NCBI GenBank assembly: GCA_902806595.1
Contig: CADCXC010000003.1
Span: forward strand, 3,596,001 to 3,660,000
DNA length: 64,000 nucleotides
From: Pyrenopolyporus hunteri
Taxonomy: Eukaryota; Ascomycota; Sordariomycetes; Xylariales; Hypoxylaceae
Direction: 5' to 3'
Part shown: positions 43,595 to 55,955 of the stretch, piece by piece
Numbering within the stretch: the first letter of the stretch is position 1
Layout: each line of letters opens with the position of its first letter
Translations under genes and position numbers: made by a program
Notes under the pieces: generated by a model
What the model saw: only the letters and a program-made list of their open reading frames with translations
Database searches by the model: none
Told to the model about the DNA's origin: nothing

Positions 43595-46155
43595 GATGGC
43601 TATGCGGATACAACTAAACAGCAATTATATGACGCCGCACTATACTCCTATATTCAAGAACTTCGAGTAAGACGGCTCGTCCCGTAGTTTATGCGTGGTA
43701 TGGTACTCGGCATATATATCATTGCAATTGTCCCCGGATCCCTTTGCCGCAGAAGATTCTCTTTCTACTATATGCAGAATCGTATAGCATCCATGGATAG
43801 ACCCCACTACCGGCGGCGCGTAGAGTAGGCCGGCATTATAAGGTCTAATTTTATCGACCGCGAACATAGAAACAGCGAATGGGATATCCAGAGCGGGAGA
43901 AGTGAGTGCGGTACTCTAATTCCGTCACGAATCGGGTAAACCGCAGTTTTGGTAGGCAGGTGGTAGGCGGAATATAGCCGCCTCCTACTTATATATTTAC
44001 CGGTGACATGCAACCAAGGTCTCTCCTCCCCCGGATCGCATGAGCGTCGGAAGTCTCAGGTATGCCGCTCATGTTGAATGTCAATACCTGAAACTATTTA
44101 CAAAAGAAGATTAATGTGTGGCAAGTTACAGTTCATGCGAGCGAATTTTCAGTTTTCTTCTTACATTTTGGGACGACGTCCGTAACAATAGACAGCACAA
44201 CCCACCCTCCATATTACGGGCGACTATCTCGTTCATTAATAACAGTAAATTATCCTTAAGAGATAGAATATACCGTCGCCAGAATAATATATTCGAAGGT
44301 GGACGTGTTTGGGGTAGACATCGACCTTGTTTGTGGGAATAGTAATATATCTGTAGATTCTTGGACAGCACCTTTCCCACGCATATATCGTTTTTTATGC
44401 TCCCAGTATCGAAGGAGAAATAATTTAGATATGTACACTAGAAGGATAATAATATTGTACTTAGGTACTATAGCCCTAAGATGAGTATCGTCCGGTTACG
44501 AGATCTGAGTTAAGCTTTATAAATCGTAACTATCTTCGTAATGACGGAGAGACATAGGAATTCGCTTGTTTATAGGCATCACCGAACAGCGGAGTATTCA
44601 CTTTGATACAATTGGAACAAATATGTGAAGTAATGTTCTTCTAAATGTATCGATGCTCAAGGAATTGATCAGTATCATCAGTTATATCGCTGTATATAGC
44701 TCTGCCAGCTCATCGTATATTAATACGGGAAACATTAGGATACACAGTTAAGCCATCTACTCCTTTTCAAGGTATATTTTCGTAGTAAAACTATCTCCTG
44801 ACAAACCTGGTATCAATTCCTCTGATCATACTTGGCTTATTGGGACCTCAACTCTGAAGAGGAGCTAGTAGAGCGTTTCATTAGTGTATTCCGTCTCCGG
44901 TCTATGGACTCCCTGAGCCATCGCCGGACCTTGACTAGGTCCAACCGAGTTACCTCTCAAATCTTTCAGCCGAGAGGTCTAGCCTTTTATCTTATAAATG
45001 CCCGTACCGGCTCCGACCAACACGTCAGCCTCATCAACCATGCTATTTTCGGGTACACTCTCAAAGCTTGTTCTCTTGCTTAATCGAGGTACGAGCATTG
45101 GACTCCCCCGCCAACGCGGACTCGGGCCCCATCCGCCTGCTTCTCTCTCAAAAAAGGCCAGCTGGAGCATGTTGCGCGGTGGGCCAACATACATACATAT
45201 CGATAAGTGAAGCATTAATATGGGACTCCTAGTTATCCACTAATTGGTTAGCTCGTTCCTTTCTTCACTCCGTGGCAATACGTGAGCGAATGAATCTAGA
45301 TTCCTCTCTTCGCTTCTGGGCGCCAATACCGCGTTGCTACTTACTGGACAACTCACCGATGCTACTCATAATATGATATTATATATCTAGCTGGGGGAAG
45401 CCTTCTAAGCTACGATCCCTCGTATCCCCCGCCGGTTCAGCCATCTTCCGTACCTATTTGATAATAACCTTGGTAACTGTTCACGCCACGGTATCGCCAG
45501 CGATCGGTCTTTGGTGAAGCGTTTACTAGGTGTAATCTAATACGTTAAGCTCGGCTACCGTGGTTAGGCTAGCTAGTCGCTTGCCGATGATCGGAAATTC
45601 CAATGTTCTCCCGAAGAGAGTGGAACGTGAATTTCTCGACAATAGGTATAGTTGAACATATTGCGACGTGGTTCGGAAGGATTGAAGGAGAATCCCTGAA
45701 ATAACATGACCCGGCCGATACGGCTGGTATTTATCATAACTCATACAATTGATAACCAGATGAATTGGGGTTTGTGTACTGTCGGCGATAGTACTATGCC
45801 CGTGGCTGCGGAGAACATTGAACTCGGCATCTCATGGGTCTCATAATCCCTTTGGCACGATATGTTGTCGCATTTAGTATGTGGACGTGTACTGGGCTCG
45901 GCTTTTTATAAGATCAAAGGAAAGAGAAATCTTGTATTGCCTCAAATTACCTATGGTTTTATAAGGAGATCTAGACCACCCCTTTTTGTTGAGACGGAGA
46001 TTCCGAAATCCCGAGATTTCTGGCAATAAATAACTCAATGGACGATATTGTTGATGTGATATACACATTATTTGAGTGTAATTGCCGGGAATCGTATTAC
46101 GGTGAGGCGAACGTGGCTGATTCACCGAGTTATGCTTCAGGATCGGACCGAACGG

Positions 46156-46190
46156 AAATTTCAGCAGGGGCTAGCACCTAGCTGAAATTT
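46156..46190. repeat. Short inverted repeat (10-bp arms)
   Basis: AAATTTCAGC at 46156-46165 and GCTGAAATTT at 46181-46190 are exact reverse complements separated by 15 bases. It could form a hairpin; no T tract or coding gene explains it. Confidence 0.6.
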
Positions 46191-46870
46191 GAGGATATAT
46201 TCATACCAATGAAGCATAGTAGCAGCGCAAGGCTTAAGCCGGCAGGCTTGAGCCTGTTCAATTAGTTAACCAAGAATATAAGTGAGCTATAAAGTCCACC
46301 GGGGCCGAGGCTGGACTATAGGGTGGCTAGTGCCTCCTGGGTCAACGTCCCGGCAGATTCGGGAGTGCGGATTCGGTACTGTGCCGGTGTTGCGCGGCGT
46401 TGCGAGACGATCGACACGTGGGACTCGTCTTGCTTTGAGACAGATACATAGGTAGATACACTGTGGTCTGTCGATATTATCCACTGCGATGGTGGGCGGA
46501 CTTTGGTGGAGCTGATAGACCCTAAGACAGTCGCTTCAGGGTCCATCGCACGGTCTAGCCTACAACGATGTAATGGGCTCGCCTGCTGGCTGGGTATCTC
46601 AGCTCAATCGCCCCGCTTCCCAAAACGGCGCACAGGCATGAGGTGCCGCTTTGCTTGCAGTTGATTTCCGAATGAGGGACGCCAGCTCCAGTCTGGTTGG
46701 TTGGCTGGCCGACTGGACGTTACATCAAATAAAATAATAGAAACTACCTAGGTAGGTGATTAGACACGCACCCGCGAGAAGCGGTTATCGGAGTTAATAT
46801 GTTGATGCACATGTATTATGGGAACGAGTACGAGTACATACGTACCTAGGTATGTAGTGGTGATTTATTG

Positions 46871-46892
46871 GAGAGAGAGAGAGAGAGAGAGA
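46871..46892. repeat. (GA)11 microsatellite
   Basis: Eleven tandem GA dinucleotides run from 46871 to 46892 and are followed by a GGGAGGAG stretch. Confidence 0.9.
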
Positions 46893-49715
46893 GGGAGGAG
46901 TCGAGATGACGCCTGGTTGGCAGCCTAGGCGGGATGCGAGTCAGGGCTGCCTGTTCAGTTTTAGTATTGATGTGAAGTCCTAGGCGGATGGAGGTGGATT
47001 GCGTATAGGCAGAGGTATACAGTCTAATCCATTCAAGTAGGTCGTTGTTGGTGCGTTGATCTTGAACTCATTCGTAAGTTGCCTTTTCCATTACGGCACA
47101 AGAAAAGTTCCTGGACTCAAGGATCGGAAATAAGAAGCTGGGAGGAATAGGACGGTCGGCGTACAATAGACATTACATACTATGTACATCCATGTATGTA
47201 TGAGAGTTGTAAGACCGAGGAAGCTCGTCTGGATACATACATGCCTACCTAGGTACATGTTGTCATGACCCTCCGATGAGCGTACTAGGACCGACAGGTG
47301 ACGAGAGGCTATGATCCAATGAGATGGTGCGTATTTGGGGAAGTTTCTCGCGTGCGTGACGATTAAAAATTAAAGTAAAAAAAAAGGAAAAAAAAAAAAA
47401 AAACGTACGACTCGCACTTGTCTATAGCCAGTTACCTTTGGTACCTAACCTTCTCACTTGCTCTCATTTACTATACTGTACTAGTATGTACCTAACTAAA
47501 CGTCATGCAACTCCGCAAGTTTCAGATTGGCTCGGAAGGGGGCTGTCGAGCGGTACTTAGCATGTGTACACAGGTAACGTACCGAGGGGCTAGGATCACC
47601 CTGGGTTCAGTTCGCGGGAATCTTCCGGTATTCGACCAATTCGGGAAGCCAGATTGTGTGTGATTGGTACAATGGTCAGACCTAGCAGCTTGGCGAACCT
47701 GGCTCCATGTACTTAGGAGGTAGGTACCCAAACCTGGGATAGGCCGGGGGGCAGTCATGCAGGTCAGCCAACCCGCACTTCTGACTGTGCACAATAATAT
47801 TGGACGTGCAATTCGCGGCACTTGCGTTGGTGTCTCGTGGGAAACGAAGCTTCCGTCATAGGATGTGAATCGACTCCGTCATGCGTTGCGAACGAAGATA
47901 AAACAAGATAGGTATAAATATAAGCTCAGAGAAGCGGGTAATACACCGAGCATAGCACATCACCCAGGTAGCTACATGTATATACTTATTGCCCTACAAA
48001 ATATAAATGTAGATGTCTCGCTAAATACCCTGAATATACGTGACAATGAAATATCGGGTATCGACAAGGTATCGGACAAGCTCTATACCATGTACATTTT
48101 AATATGCATGTATAACCCCTGCGAGACTGGGTTTTTCGCCCGCTTTGCTCCGCACGTACCAGGCTTAGATCTTCATTACTTTTTTTTTCCCTCTTTTCTT
48201 CCTCATCCTCTCGAAATATTTTTTTTTCTGCGCCGCTAGCCTTGTACCACCGTTGGTTTCCCCACCACTGACATTGATGTTGTACTTCCCGTTATTTTGC
48301 TTAATGAAGAAGTTAGGTGTCGGAAATAGAACTTTTGATGCAGAGCTAATAACACGAATTTGTAAAGGAAGCGGGAGGCGGTAACTACCTCCATCCTAAA
48401 GGTTAATAATGTAGGTAGGTTAGGCAATTGATTTCGCTGCTTTGGGGTCATCCAGCTGCACAATGCATTGCCTGCATGTCTAAGGTATGAATATACGTAC
48501 CATGCTGCTTACCGCCTCTTTATTTTCAAGGTGGAAATTAAACCCATGTTGCGATCTGGAAAGTAAACAGATCATGCCAATCTGACAAGGGGCTATTTTT
48601 CTATCTGTCTAGGTACGTATCTGGCTATTGGAATTTACGCCGATGGTAACTTGTAAATCTACACGATGCGTGGTAGGTAACTGAATATTCAAAGCGTGGA
48701 CCTGCTCAAGTGGCGATCTTTTGCGTAATTTATGGGTAACGTTCGGAAGCATGGACGATGGGCGATGGACCCTTAAAAAGGTTGAAAGAGAAAGAGAAAA
48801 GACTTCCGGTTGGATTTTCAACGGCAACGGCCAGACAAATTCTTGGTTCAGTGGTTGGAGTTCGCATTGATCCTGATTGGCCCATCGCTTCCAAACGGGG
48901 CAAGATACGTTACAAGGGGTCATCCTTGAGTACATAGTACAGCGCTAGGGCCAAGAGTTACTTGTGCAATCGCAGCGGGTTCCTCTCAATTCTTGTATGG
49001 GATTCGTAGCGAAAATCGAGTCTTTAATGCTAGTCCAACGCATGTCACTGCCAAGTTCACTCCAATTTTTTTCTGCTTCTCCTCTCCTTATCCACTATCT
49101 TGCCTAAGGTGGGTACCAAGATGCTTGTCCTGTACCGTTTGTACCTCTATTCCATGCTCCATCCCCCAGTGCCCATCACATCAACCCCCCCAAGTTAGGA
49201 AACATTCCTCACTTTTTTTTCTTTTTCTTTTTTTTTTGTGCGTGTTATTTTTTTTTACTGTATTTTTTATTTTATTTTTATTTCTATCTCGTCACGCACA
49301 TACACAAATACACGCAACCCGTAGGTAGGCATCACTCTAGCCTCCTCGCCGCGCCGCCTCTCCCCCCCCTAGCCCAACCAAAGCCGCCCCTTTGCTTTTC
49401 TCTCCCTTCCATTCGTCAGTTTAACATCGCCGTCGCGATATCCTCGTTTCCTTCCCACCGCCTTTCCTGGGTCTCTCCCTCGTCTAAGTGCTCCCGCCCC
49501 TCAAACACCCCTCCACCCCCCCGGTACGGTGTCATCCTCTCCCATAATATTTCTCTAATCCAATATTTCCCTGTTTCACATCCCATCTCTTATCATTGGG
49601 GCCCTTCCTGTGAGATAGAATTACAATTATTCCATCTCGATTCATGCAAAGACCGATATAGAATACAAGATCCTCTTGCGCCGTTCTTAATTTATTCCTA
49701 TCGCGTCTGCCCACC

Positions 49716-50946
49716 ATGCCGTACAACACCCGTCGCAAATCGTTGTCTTTACCTTCTCTCGGAATTCACATCCCAGTAAATCGGTCCTCGCCCAATAATC
49801 CCAACATGGCGAGCTCCAGATCGTCCTCCGAGAGCTCGTCGCATCCCAATAAGAAGCTCAAACGATCTCACAACGACTCTGCGCCCTCTGTACCTACCTT
49901 CAAACAACCAGCAGCCCCCACCAAGTATGATCGCACACCGCCGCCCTCGCCTGGCCTGCAAATTTCCATTGAGATGGACGAGTCCGAACCGTCCGAGCTA
50001 GCAGAGATTAAGAAGGTCGATCTAGAAGGCATAAATGACGAGATAGTCGAGGCTGTCATTGTGCGACTAGAGGAGACTCGCAATCGACCTCACCTAGTTA
50101 AAGAGCTAGCTGCCGCTCTCATGGACCAGGTCAAGATCGTTCAACAGTATGTTCTCATCTAGCAAGCTCCACCGTTTTCATGACTAACTTAGTTGTAGGT
50201 CTGCGAATCCTTGCGCCATCGTCTCTTCTCGATTGTCCGCATATCTGAAGCGATCTTGTTGGTCCGCCGTGGCGCCTTGTCCTCTGGCGAAGGAGCTCGA
50301 GACCGTTCACCCCAGGCGGACGTACTTTTACTTGACCACCTGCCCTCATTTACCACTTCCAGACCCCTCCATGGCCAATCGTGCCATTATTACTCCGTCT
50401 CTATCCAGTTCGGCCTCCACATCTGAAGATGCTGATTGCGACCGGAGAAGAGAACTTAGCTTATCACCTGAAGTTGATCTCTCGTCGCCCGAGTTCGAGG
50501 ATATGGACGAGGACATACCGATGCCTGGCACTCCTATGGGCTCGGTATCTGGACGCCACCGTCCAGTAAACGTGCAGCGCAACCCAAGAGGCGAAGAGCC
50601 GCCATTAGAAAAAGACGAAAAGGAATTCACGCAAACGGCGGATGGGCTACAGAAGCGGAAAGCTGGCGGTCACTTACTCCGGGTTGACCCTCTCGACCAG
50701 GCGCCGATAGACGACGGCATGCAGAACGAGCAGCTCTTTGGTGAACCACCAAGGGCTCTGGCACCGAGTATACTACCGCACATGGTATTTATGACGAGCC
50801 CTGCGATGCGACCAAGTTTGATGTTGCCGGCGAAGAGAGATGGGGAGGCTGAAAGTTGGACTAAGTTGGACGCCGCTCTTGATTGGTCCAGGAGTCCCGA
50901 GACTATCGAGCTGGATGAGCTCGACTGCTTACTTGACGATTTCTAA
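49716..50946 (+). CDS. GDS1-like winged-helix domain protein (putative nuclear regulator)
   Basis: The model is join(49716..50146, 50199..50946), 392 aa, with one 52-bp intron (GTATGT, TGACTAAC branch site, GTAG) in phase 2. The N-terminus MPYNTRRKSLSLPSLGIHIP and the basic stretch HPNKKLKRSH resemble a nuclear localisation region. A predicted winged-helix fold spans about residues 105-200, with GINDEIVEAVIVRLEETRNRPHLVKELAAAL and then SANPCAIVSSRLSAYLKRSCW across the intron, followed by LAKELETVHPRRTYFYLTTCP. This pattern recalls fungal GDS1-type winged-helix proteins; I recognise it from memory of the family and cannot verify it. The C-terminal half is acidic and Pro/Ser-rich (LSLSPEVDLSSPEFEDMDED) and ends ELDELDCLLDDF, which could act as an activation segment. 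No catalytic residues are seen. The family assignment is less certain than the gene structure. Confidence 0.82.
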
Positions 50947-51823
50947 ACACCACTGATACGTCAACTTCCCAATTCCCCTACTTATTTCATTATTCCCAGG
51001 CGGGCTGTCTGTGCAGCTGGCACATATTGAGCTATGTACGATGATACGGGAGACGGCCGCATAGATGATTCAAAAAGGAGTTAGGGCGGGACGGCGTTGC
51101 TTGGTGCATTTGATTTTCCCCAAAGATTCCACATTTATCTCAGTCCGTTTCGCCATTTATTTCCCGGTCAATGATTGAGCGTCTGTCGACCACATAGTTG
51201 GTTGCTGGCCGACGGGGGATGTACGAATATCGTTAGAGAAAGCGCTTAGACTGCGCTTAGGAATGGGCCGCATGAGAGCGGCCTGGGGAGGTGGTATCCA
51301 GTCAACTTACACGGTTCTCCTTGGCGGTCGGTAAAATGAAGCAGAAGGGAAAACATAGCGATGTCGTTTGCCGCTCGGATTCTAAAAACGGAAATCGGCT
51401 TGTACAAGTAGACTAAAAGGCGCCGAGAAGACCAAGAGCTAGAAAGCATTTAGAATCCAGCTAGATGGTTTTCAAGACGTCCTGGGGTGGAAAGGAAAAC
51501 GGCGCTCAAAATAAAAAGACATCCCCGATCAAACTTCCGAACGTTATAGTGCGATTTCATGAATAGCGAATAGTAACAAAGTGCACAGTATGAATTGGGG
51601 TTTGCCCACAATTCATTCGCCAATGAGGTTGTAAATAGGTAAACATCTTGTTGATTCCATATACCCAAGGCCGTAGTAGGTATCAAAGTTCTATAGAGCC
51701 GAGTATGTATTGTGCATCCAACGTTTATACACGCAATTATCAGCAGTCTTAGCCTTCTAAAAAGCTAGGATATGACAATGCACTTTAGTATAGCTATAGT
51801 ATTCAAATAGCCAAGAATGTCCG
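50947..51823. other. Intergenic between convergent genes
   Basis: This 0.9 kb holds the two 3' flanks. Short open frames show no family features. Confidence 0.5.
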
Positions 51824-53452
51824 TCACTCATCCTTCTTCGGTTTGCTACTAACCGACAACACGGACGACCACCAGCTCGTCTTCTTCTGGCCCTTTTCCT
51901 CTTCACCATCATCACCAATACTAGAAATCTCGGTCGCGGTCGCGGTGGCGTTGGCGTTATCGTTAGTATTGGTATTAGCAGAACCATCCGTCCCGCGCAC
52001 GCGCATCTCCACGAGGATGTGCGTGCCGAACGTGAGCCGGCCGGGGCGCTCGAGGGTCAGGACCTCGAGGCCGGGGACGGCGCGCTCGGCGGCGCGCACG
52101 ATCAGCTCGATGTCGCGGTTCCACCAGCAGCCGAAGCGGGCGAAGTGCTGCGGCGCCCCGCGGTCCAGGAACCCGTTCGCCAGCTCCCAGAAGCTGCGCC
52201 CGTGCTCCAGGAGCACGATGCGCCCCGTCTCCGGCTTCACGGCCGCCGCCATGTTGGACAGCAGCCGCACCGGGTCCCGCACGCTGCAGAGCCCGAACGT
52301 CTGGATGACGGTGTCGTATTTTTCGGGGGAGGAGGAGGAAGGAGAGGGAGGGAGAGACGGGGGAGGCGGGAAGGGGTCCTGCGCGTCGGCTTTGAGGATC
52401 CGGATCCGGTTGTTGGCGAGCGAGACGATTTCCCTGTCGGCGTCGGCCGCCTTGGAGGCGAGTTTTTCGAAGGATGGTTTCTTGGGGACTTGCTCCTCCA
52501 TGTAGGGCACCACTTGGCGGATCCGCGTCAGCGCCAGGTCTAGCATGGACGGGGAGATATCCAGGCCGGTGAAGCTGAGGATCGCGTTTTCCTTTTGCGG
52601 TTGGCGTTTGACCCTCGGCTTCTGGTTCGGCGGCGATTGTTTCGCTGCCTGCTCCTTTTCCCCTTTTACTTTCTCGTTCGCCTTTTCGCCTTCCTTTTTC
52701 TCACTCTCCGCCTCCTTTTCATCCTTCCCCAACCAACTGAACCACCCGGCCTTTTCCTTGTCCTCGGGAGGTTTCAGGCCCGCGGTGACAAGGCTCCAGT
52801 CGTAGTAATCGAAGTTGCGGCCGGCACCGACGGCGACCTCGAGCACGTGACCGCGGGCCATCTCGGAGGCGATGCGGCGTCGCAATTTGGTGATGCCGAA
52901 GCGCCACTCGGACTTGTCGAGGTGCTGGTCGAACTCCCGGGGCGACTGGATCGACGGCCGGCCCGTCGGTACTTCGGGCTCTTGCCCGGGCGTCCAGTGC
53001 TCGGCCGGTTGCGTCCGCCAGTAGTATACCATCGACGCCGTGAAGAAGCCTACGCATGCCGCCGCGGCGCCGGCGCCGAATAGGGGGAACCATCGGGTGC
53101 GTACCAGCTCGGAGACCGGTTGCTTCTTCTCTTCATATCCTTGAGAGGATGATGACGATTTCGATATAGGCGAAGGGGATGCGGGTTTGGTTGCAGGTTT
53201 AGGTGTTGGCGCCGGTGTTGGCTTTTTTGGCTTGGCGGGCTTAAAGGGGAGCGGCTTTGGGGTGGCTGGTTGCTGCTGTTTTGGTGATGGTGGTGGTGGT
53301 GGTGGCGGCGGTGGCTTCCGCTTAGACGTAGCATATCGTCTACAATCACGGCCAACCCGGTTGAGGCTATTTCCACTTGTCCTACACCCACGCATTAAAC
53401 CCCTGATGGGGAGGTTATGTGGGCACATGGACTGCATCATGATGTGGCTCAA
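51824..53452 (-). CDS. OMS1: Mitochondrial SAM-dependent methyltransferase, OMS1-like
   Basis: The gene is a single exon of 542 aa. The N-terminus (MRGCRTSGNSLNRVGRDCRRYATSKRK) is basic and free of acids, as in mitochondrial presequences, and a Pro/Lys-rich linker with a run of nine prolines follows. One membrane segment lies at about 123-145 (FPLFGAGAAAACVGFFTASMVYYW), as in inner-membrane OMS1. The methyltransferase domain starts at about 180: SAM motif I is LEVAVGAGRNFDYY (about 204-217), the next strand gives SFTGLDISPSMLDLA, and TVIQTFGLCSVRDPVRLLSNM and GRIVLLEHGRSFWELANGFLD complete the core. An unusual Lys/Glu-rich insertion (about 235-275) separates motifs I and II. Yeast OMS1 was found as a suppressor affecting respiratory complexes; the methyl acceptor is unknown. 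The upstream MSHIMM start was kept, but Met5, Met6 or Met9 are alternatives. Confidence 0.87.
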   Translation of the reverse strand: MSHIMMQSMCPHNLPIRGLMRGCRTSGNSLNRVGRDCRRYATSKRKPPPPPPPPPSPKQQQPATPKPLPFKPAKPKKPTPAPTPKPATKPASPSPISKSSSSSQGYEEKKQPVSELVRTRWFPLFGAGAAAACVGFFTASMVYYWRTQPAEHWTPGQEPEVPTGRPSIQSPREFDQHLDKSEWRFGITKLRRRIASEMARGHVLEVAVGAGRNFDYYDWSLVTAGLKPPEDKEKAGWFSWLGKDEKEAESEKKEGEKANEKVKGEKEQAAKQSPPNQKPRVKRQPQKENAILSFTGLDISPSMLDLALTRIRQVVPYMEEQVPKKPSFEKLASKAADADREIVSLANNRIRILKADAQDPFPPPPSLPPSPSSSSPEKYDTVIQTFGLCSVRDPVRLLSNMAAAVKPETGRIVLLEHGRSFWELANGFLDRGAPQHFARFGCWWNRDIELIVRAAERAVPGLEVLTLERPGRLTFGTHILVEMRVRGTDGSANTNTNDNANATATATEISSIGDDGEEEKGQKKTSWWSSVLSVSSKPKKDE

Positions 53453-54150
53453 CTAGTTACCCGCCTGAGTGTGCCCAAATTCTATCGCCTGGTAGGGAAT
53501 GAACTAACGATCCATAGTACGGGGATTCGATGTATGTATGTTCGGCAGAGTCATGTCTCCAACTCCACGGGAGTGGAACGAGGTTCCGAGTCGCCGTTCC
53601 TGGATCTGGAAACAGGGAAATGACGATGCTAATGGCAACGATCTCATCCAATATGGAGCCGGTGACGCCAATATCGACGCAGATCCAACGGAAAGGAGGG
53701 TCCCGGCGCGGTTAAGCGATCTCGATTCTGAGGACGGGATTTTTTTTGTGTGGTTTGATGATCGAATTGAATCTTTTTGGAGAAATTGATTAAATCCCAG
53801 GTACCAAAGTACATAGGAACCTCTACCTCTCCGCCGGTTGGCCTTCCATTCGCCACTTACAGGGATTCTCCAGCTGGACCGCGACCGCGGGGTACGTGCA
53901 TACAACAGTTGCTTAGGTAGATACTTACATAATTTAAGTGGGTACATTGAAATGAGATAAGGACGGACCCTGATGAGATAAGGAACGAGCTTCGACGGCA
54001 GATTAGTCAAACGTCAAGCTCGACGCGCTTTCCGTCCATCTTCAACGCATCCCTCTTTTTACCTATCATGACTTTTACTTACTATATCTCATCTACTCGG
54101 ACCCTCGCATCCACTTGTTTCACTTAATAATATGAACCTGAGCTGCGACC
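53453..54150. other. Divergent intergenic region
   Basis: These 0.7 kb must contain the promoters of the OMS1-like and IMPACT-domain genes. Several overlapping open frames are present on both strands, but none has a recognisable product. Confidence 0.5.
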
Positions 54151-55955
54151 ATGGCTTCGCAACAAAATGTTCAAGACCTCAAAGACCTCATTCGGCTCAT
54201 GACTATCGGCATGAGAGTTCCCATGAAGGACGCCCTAGCCCGAGCTAAAGAATTACAAGCCATAAACATCCGTAGGTACGCGCCACTTTAAAAACCTGGG
54301 AAGGAAATATTCCCTTCATTTTATTTGGATGAATTATGAATAGGTAGTGCAGTATCCAACAAATAGCCGAGTGTCCTCTCTCGGATGTCACCTCTGCCAT
54401 CAAGGACGCCAAAGCCGCGCGATCCCTTCATAATGCTTGCAAAGCTCGACTGAAGAACCCATCCGCGTCGTCAACGGCCAAACGAGCCGGATCTGCCCTC
54501 GAAAATACTTCGAAACGATCTAAGCAATATAATTCGGAATCTGCCACCCCAGAAGAAGTCGAAGCGTCGTTCACGTTGCCTGTGGAGACGGACGAGAAGA
54601 TAATCGCCGACACTGTACTCTTGACAAATCGAGCGCCGCTTGTCCTTGCCTTTGCTGTCGAGCTCTTGCGTTATACCATGCCGGAACAACCCCCTTCAAG
54701 TCGGTTAAGCCTGGCACAGGCAGTCGTAAGTGCTAACTCGAGAAGCAAGGCCGTCTCGATCGGTATCGAGAAAGGCCCCAGTGCCGACGAGCAGGGCTGG
54801 GGCCATGGTCAACCTCGGGTCAAAGTGATGGGCCGCGAAGTAACGGTGCTAAAAAGGGGTGGTTATGAATGGAAAGGGGATGAAAAGATAGGAGCCCACT
54901 TAAAGTCCGAGAATAACATAGCCAACGATGCAGGAGCTCCGTCGAGCACCACGGAAGCTGGCGTTAGTCAAAATATGAATCCCAAGACCTCCATTGATTC
55001 TACTTCGAAAACATGGTCAACCAGTCAACCTGTTACCCTAAAGGGTTCGACTTTTATTGTTCGTGCAACAGATATCGAGGCATCGTCCCAGCGCCAGTCG
55101 AGTATGCATTCACTCTTCGCAGCCATACCTTCTCTGCAAACTGCGACACATAATGCCTGGGCATACCGCGTCCGAGTGCCAACCAATCTGTTCGGTGCGA
55201 CCACAATCAGGGAAGAGTCGTTTGATGACGGTGAAAGCGGCTGCGGTGACTTTTTATTGAAGAATATGCGCGAAATAGACGCTGTGAATACACTTGTGGT
55301 AATGACTCGTTGGTATGGAGGTGTTATGCTTGGTCCTGATCGGTGGAGGATAATACGAAATTGCCTTAAAGATGCTTTAGCAGAACGCCTCCGACTTACG
55401 GGAGAGCAGGCTACGCTGGGTGGCGAAGCTGTTTGGGGATTGGACCTTGAAGCCATGAAAAACAAGTCCGAGTCCGCCGGCTCGGTGTCTAGTCGATCCT
55501 ACGAGGCGGGAGTAATCGGAATGCCCATTCACAGGCCAGAAGCAGCAAAAGCCTATCTCTTCAAAAGCTTTGCCACGAGAATAGATACCCCTAACGGTGG
55601 TAAAGAAGCGGTAACTCTAGAGGGTTCCATGGAGCAGGAACCAGAGTTGCCCCCTTTTCAAAAACCCGGCCCCCAAGCAGGACCAGCAAACAAAACTGTT
55701 TCGAAAAGGAAGACGGCCAAAGAGTTGGAGCTGGAGAAGGAAGAGAACGTTTCGAGGCTGCTCGGTGCCTTAAGACTGCTCTTTGATAGCTGGGCAGGGC
55801 ACCTTAGTACTAGCGAGCTTGACAGACGAGCATGGGGCTGGTATGTTGCGGTGCGGCCTGATGTAGAAAGCGGTCCTTCTGGGTGGGGAGCAAAAGGGCG
55901 CTTAAGACTTGCTGATATCCTGGCTTTACGACGGAGCGAGGAACGGATACCATGA
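54151..55955 (+). CDS. IMPACT-domain (UPF0029) protein
   Basis: The model is join(54151..54275, 54353..55955), 575 aa. The intron is 77 bp; of three AGs near its end only TGCAG at 54352 keeps the frame, giving INIR-SIQQIAECPLSDVTSAIKDAK. The first 80 residues are helical and resemble a small helical-repeat or HhH-like module (IQQIAECPLSDVTSAIKDAKAARSLHNACKARL). The IMPACT N-terminal domain lies at about 270-385: GSTFIVRATDI, NLFGATTIREESFDDGESGCGDFLL and VVMTRWYGGVMLGPDRWRIIRNCL, where RWYGG is the family signature. Yih1/IMPACT proteins regulate GCN2 through GCN1, but they carry an N-terminal RWD domain that I do not see here, so this is a different branch of the family. The C-terminal 130 residues include a Lys-rich helix and a conserved-looking Trp-rich stretch (RAWGWYVAVRPD). 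Function unknown. Confidence 0.86.

Larger units (their letters stand above)
43595..49715. other. 6.1 kb gene-poor region
   Basis: I find no gene with both a recognisable product and a credible splice model here. The DNA is AT-rich from about 43.6 to 46.2 kb. It holds a hairpin at 46156-46190, a GA microsatellite at 46871-46892, a poly-A tract at 47379-47403 and TAGGTA/TACCTA clusters (46742-46860, 47240-47260, 47715-47730). From about 49050 to 49715 the DNA is pyrimidine-rich, the probable leader of the GDS1-like gene. Open frames of 60-124 codons were not convincing. Confidence 0.45.

Noticed and set aside
44979..45215. Minus-strand frame containing DEADVLVGAGTGIYK, like a dinucleotide-binding loop
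   Set aside because: It ends after a few codons, with no continuation in any frame and no start context; at most a relic of a flavoprotein gene.
48992..49328. 111-codon + strand frame with many Phe and Leu
   Set aside because: It is produced by the T-rich leader upstream of the GDS1-like gene.
52019..53083. + strand frames of 162-220 codons
   Set aside because: They are shadows of the GC-rich OMS1-like exon on the minus strand.
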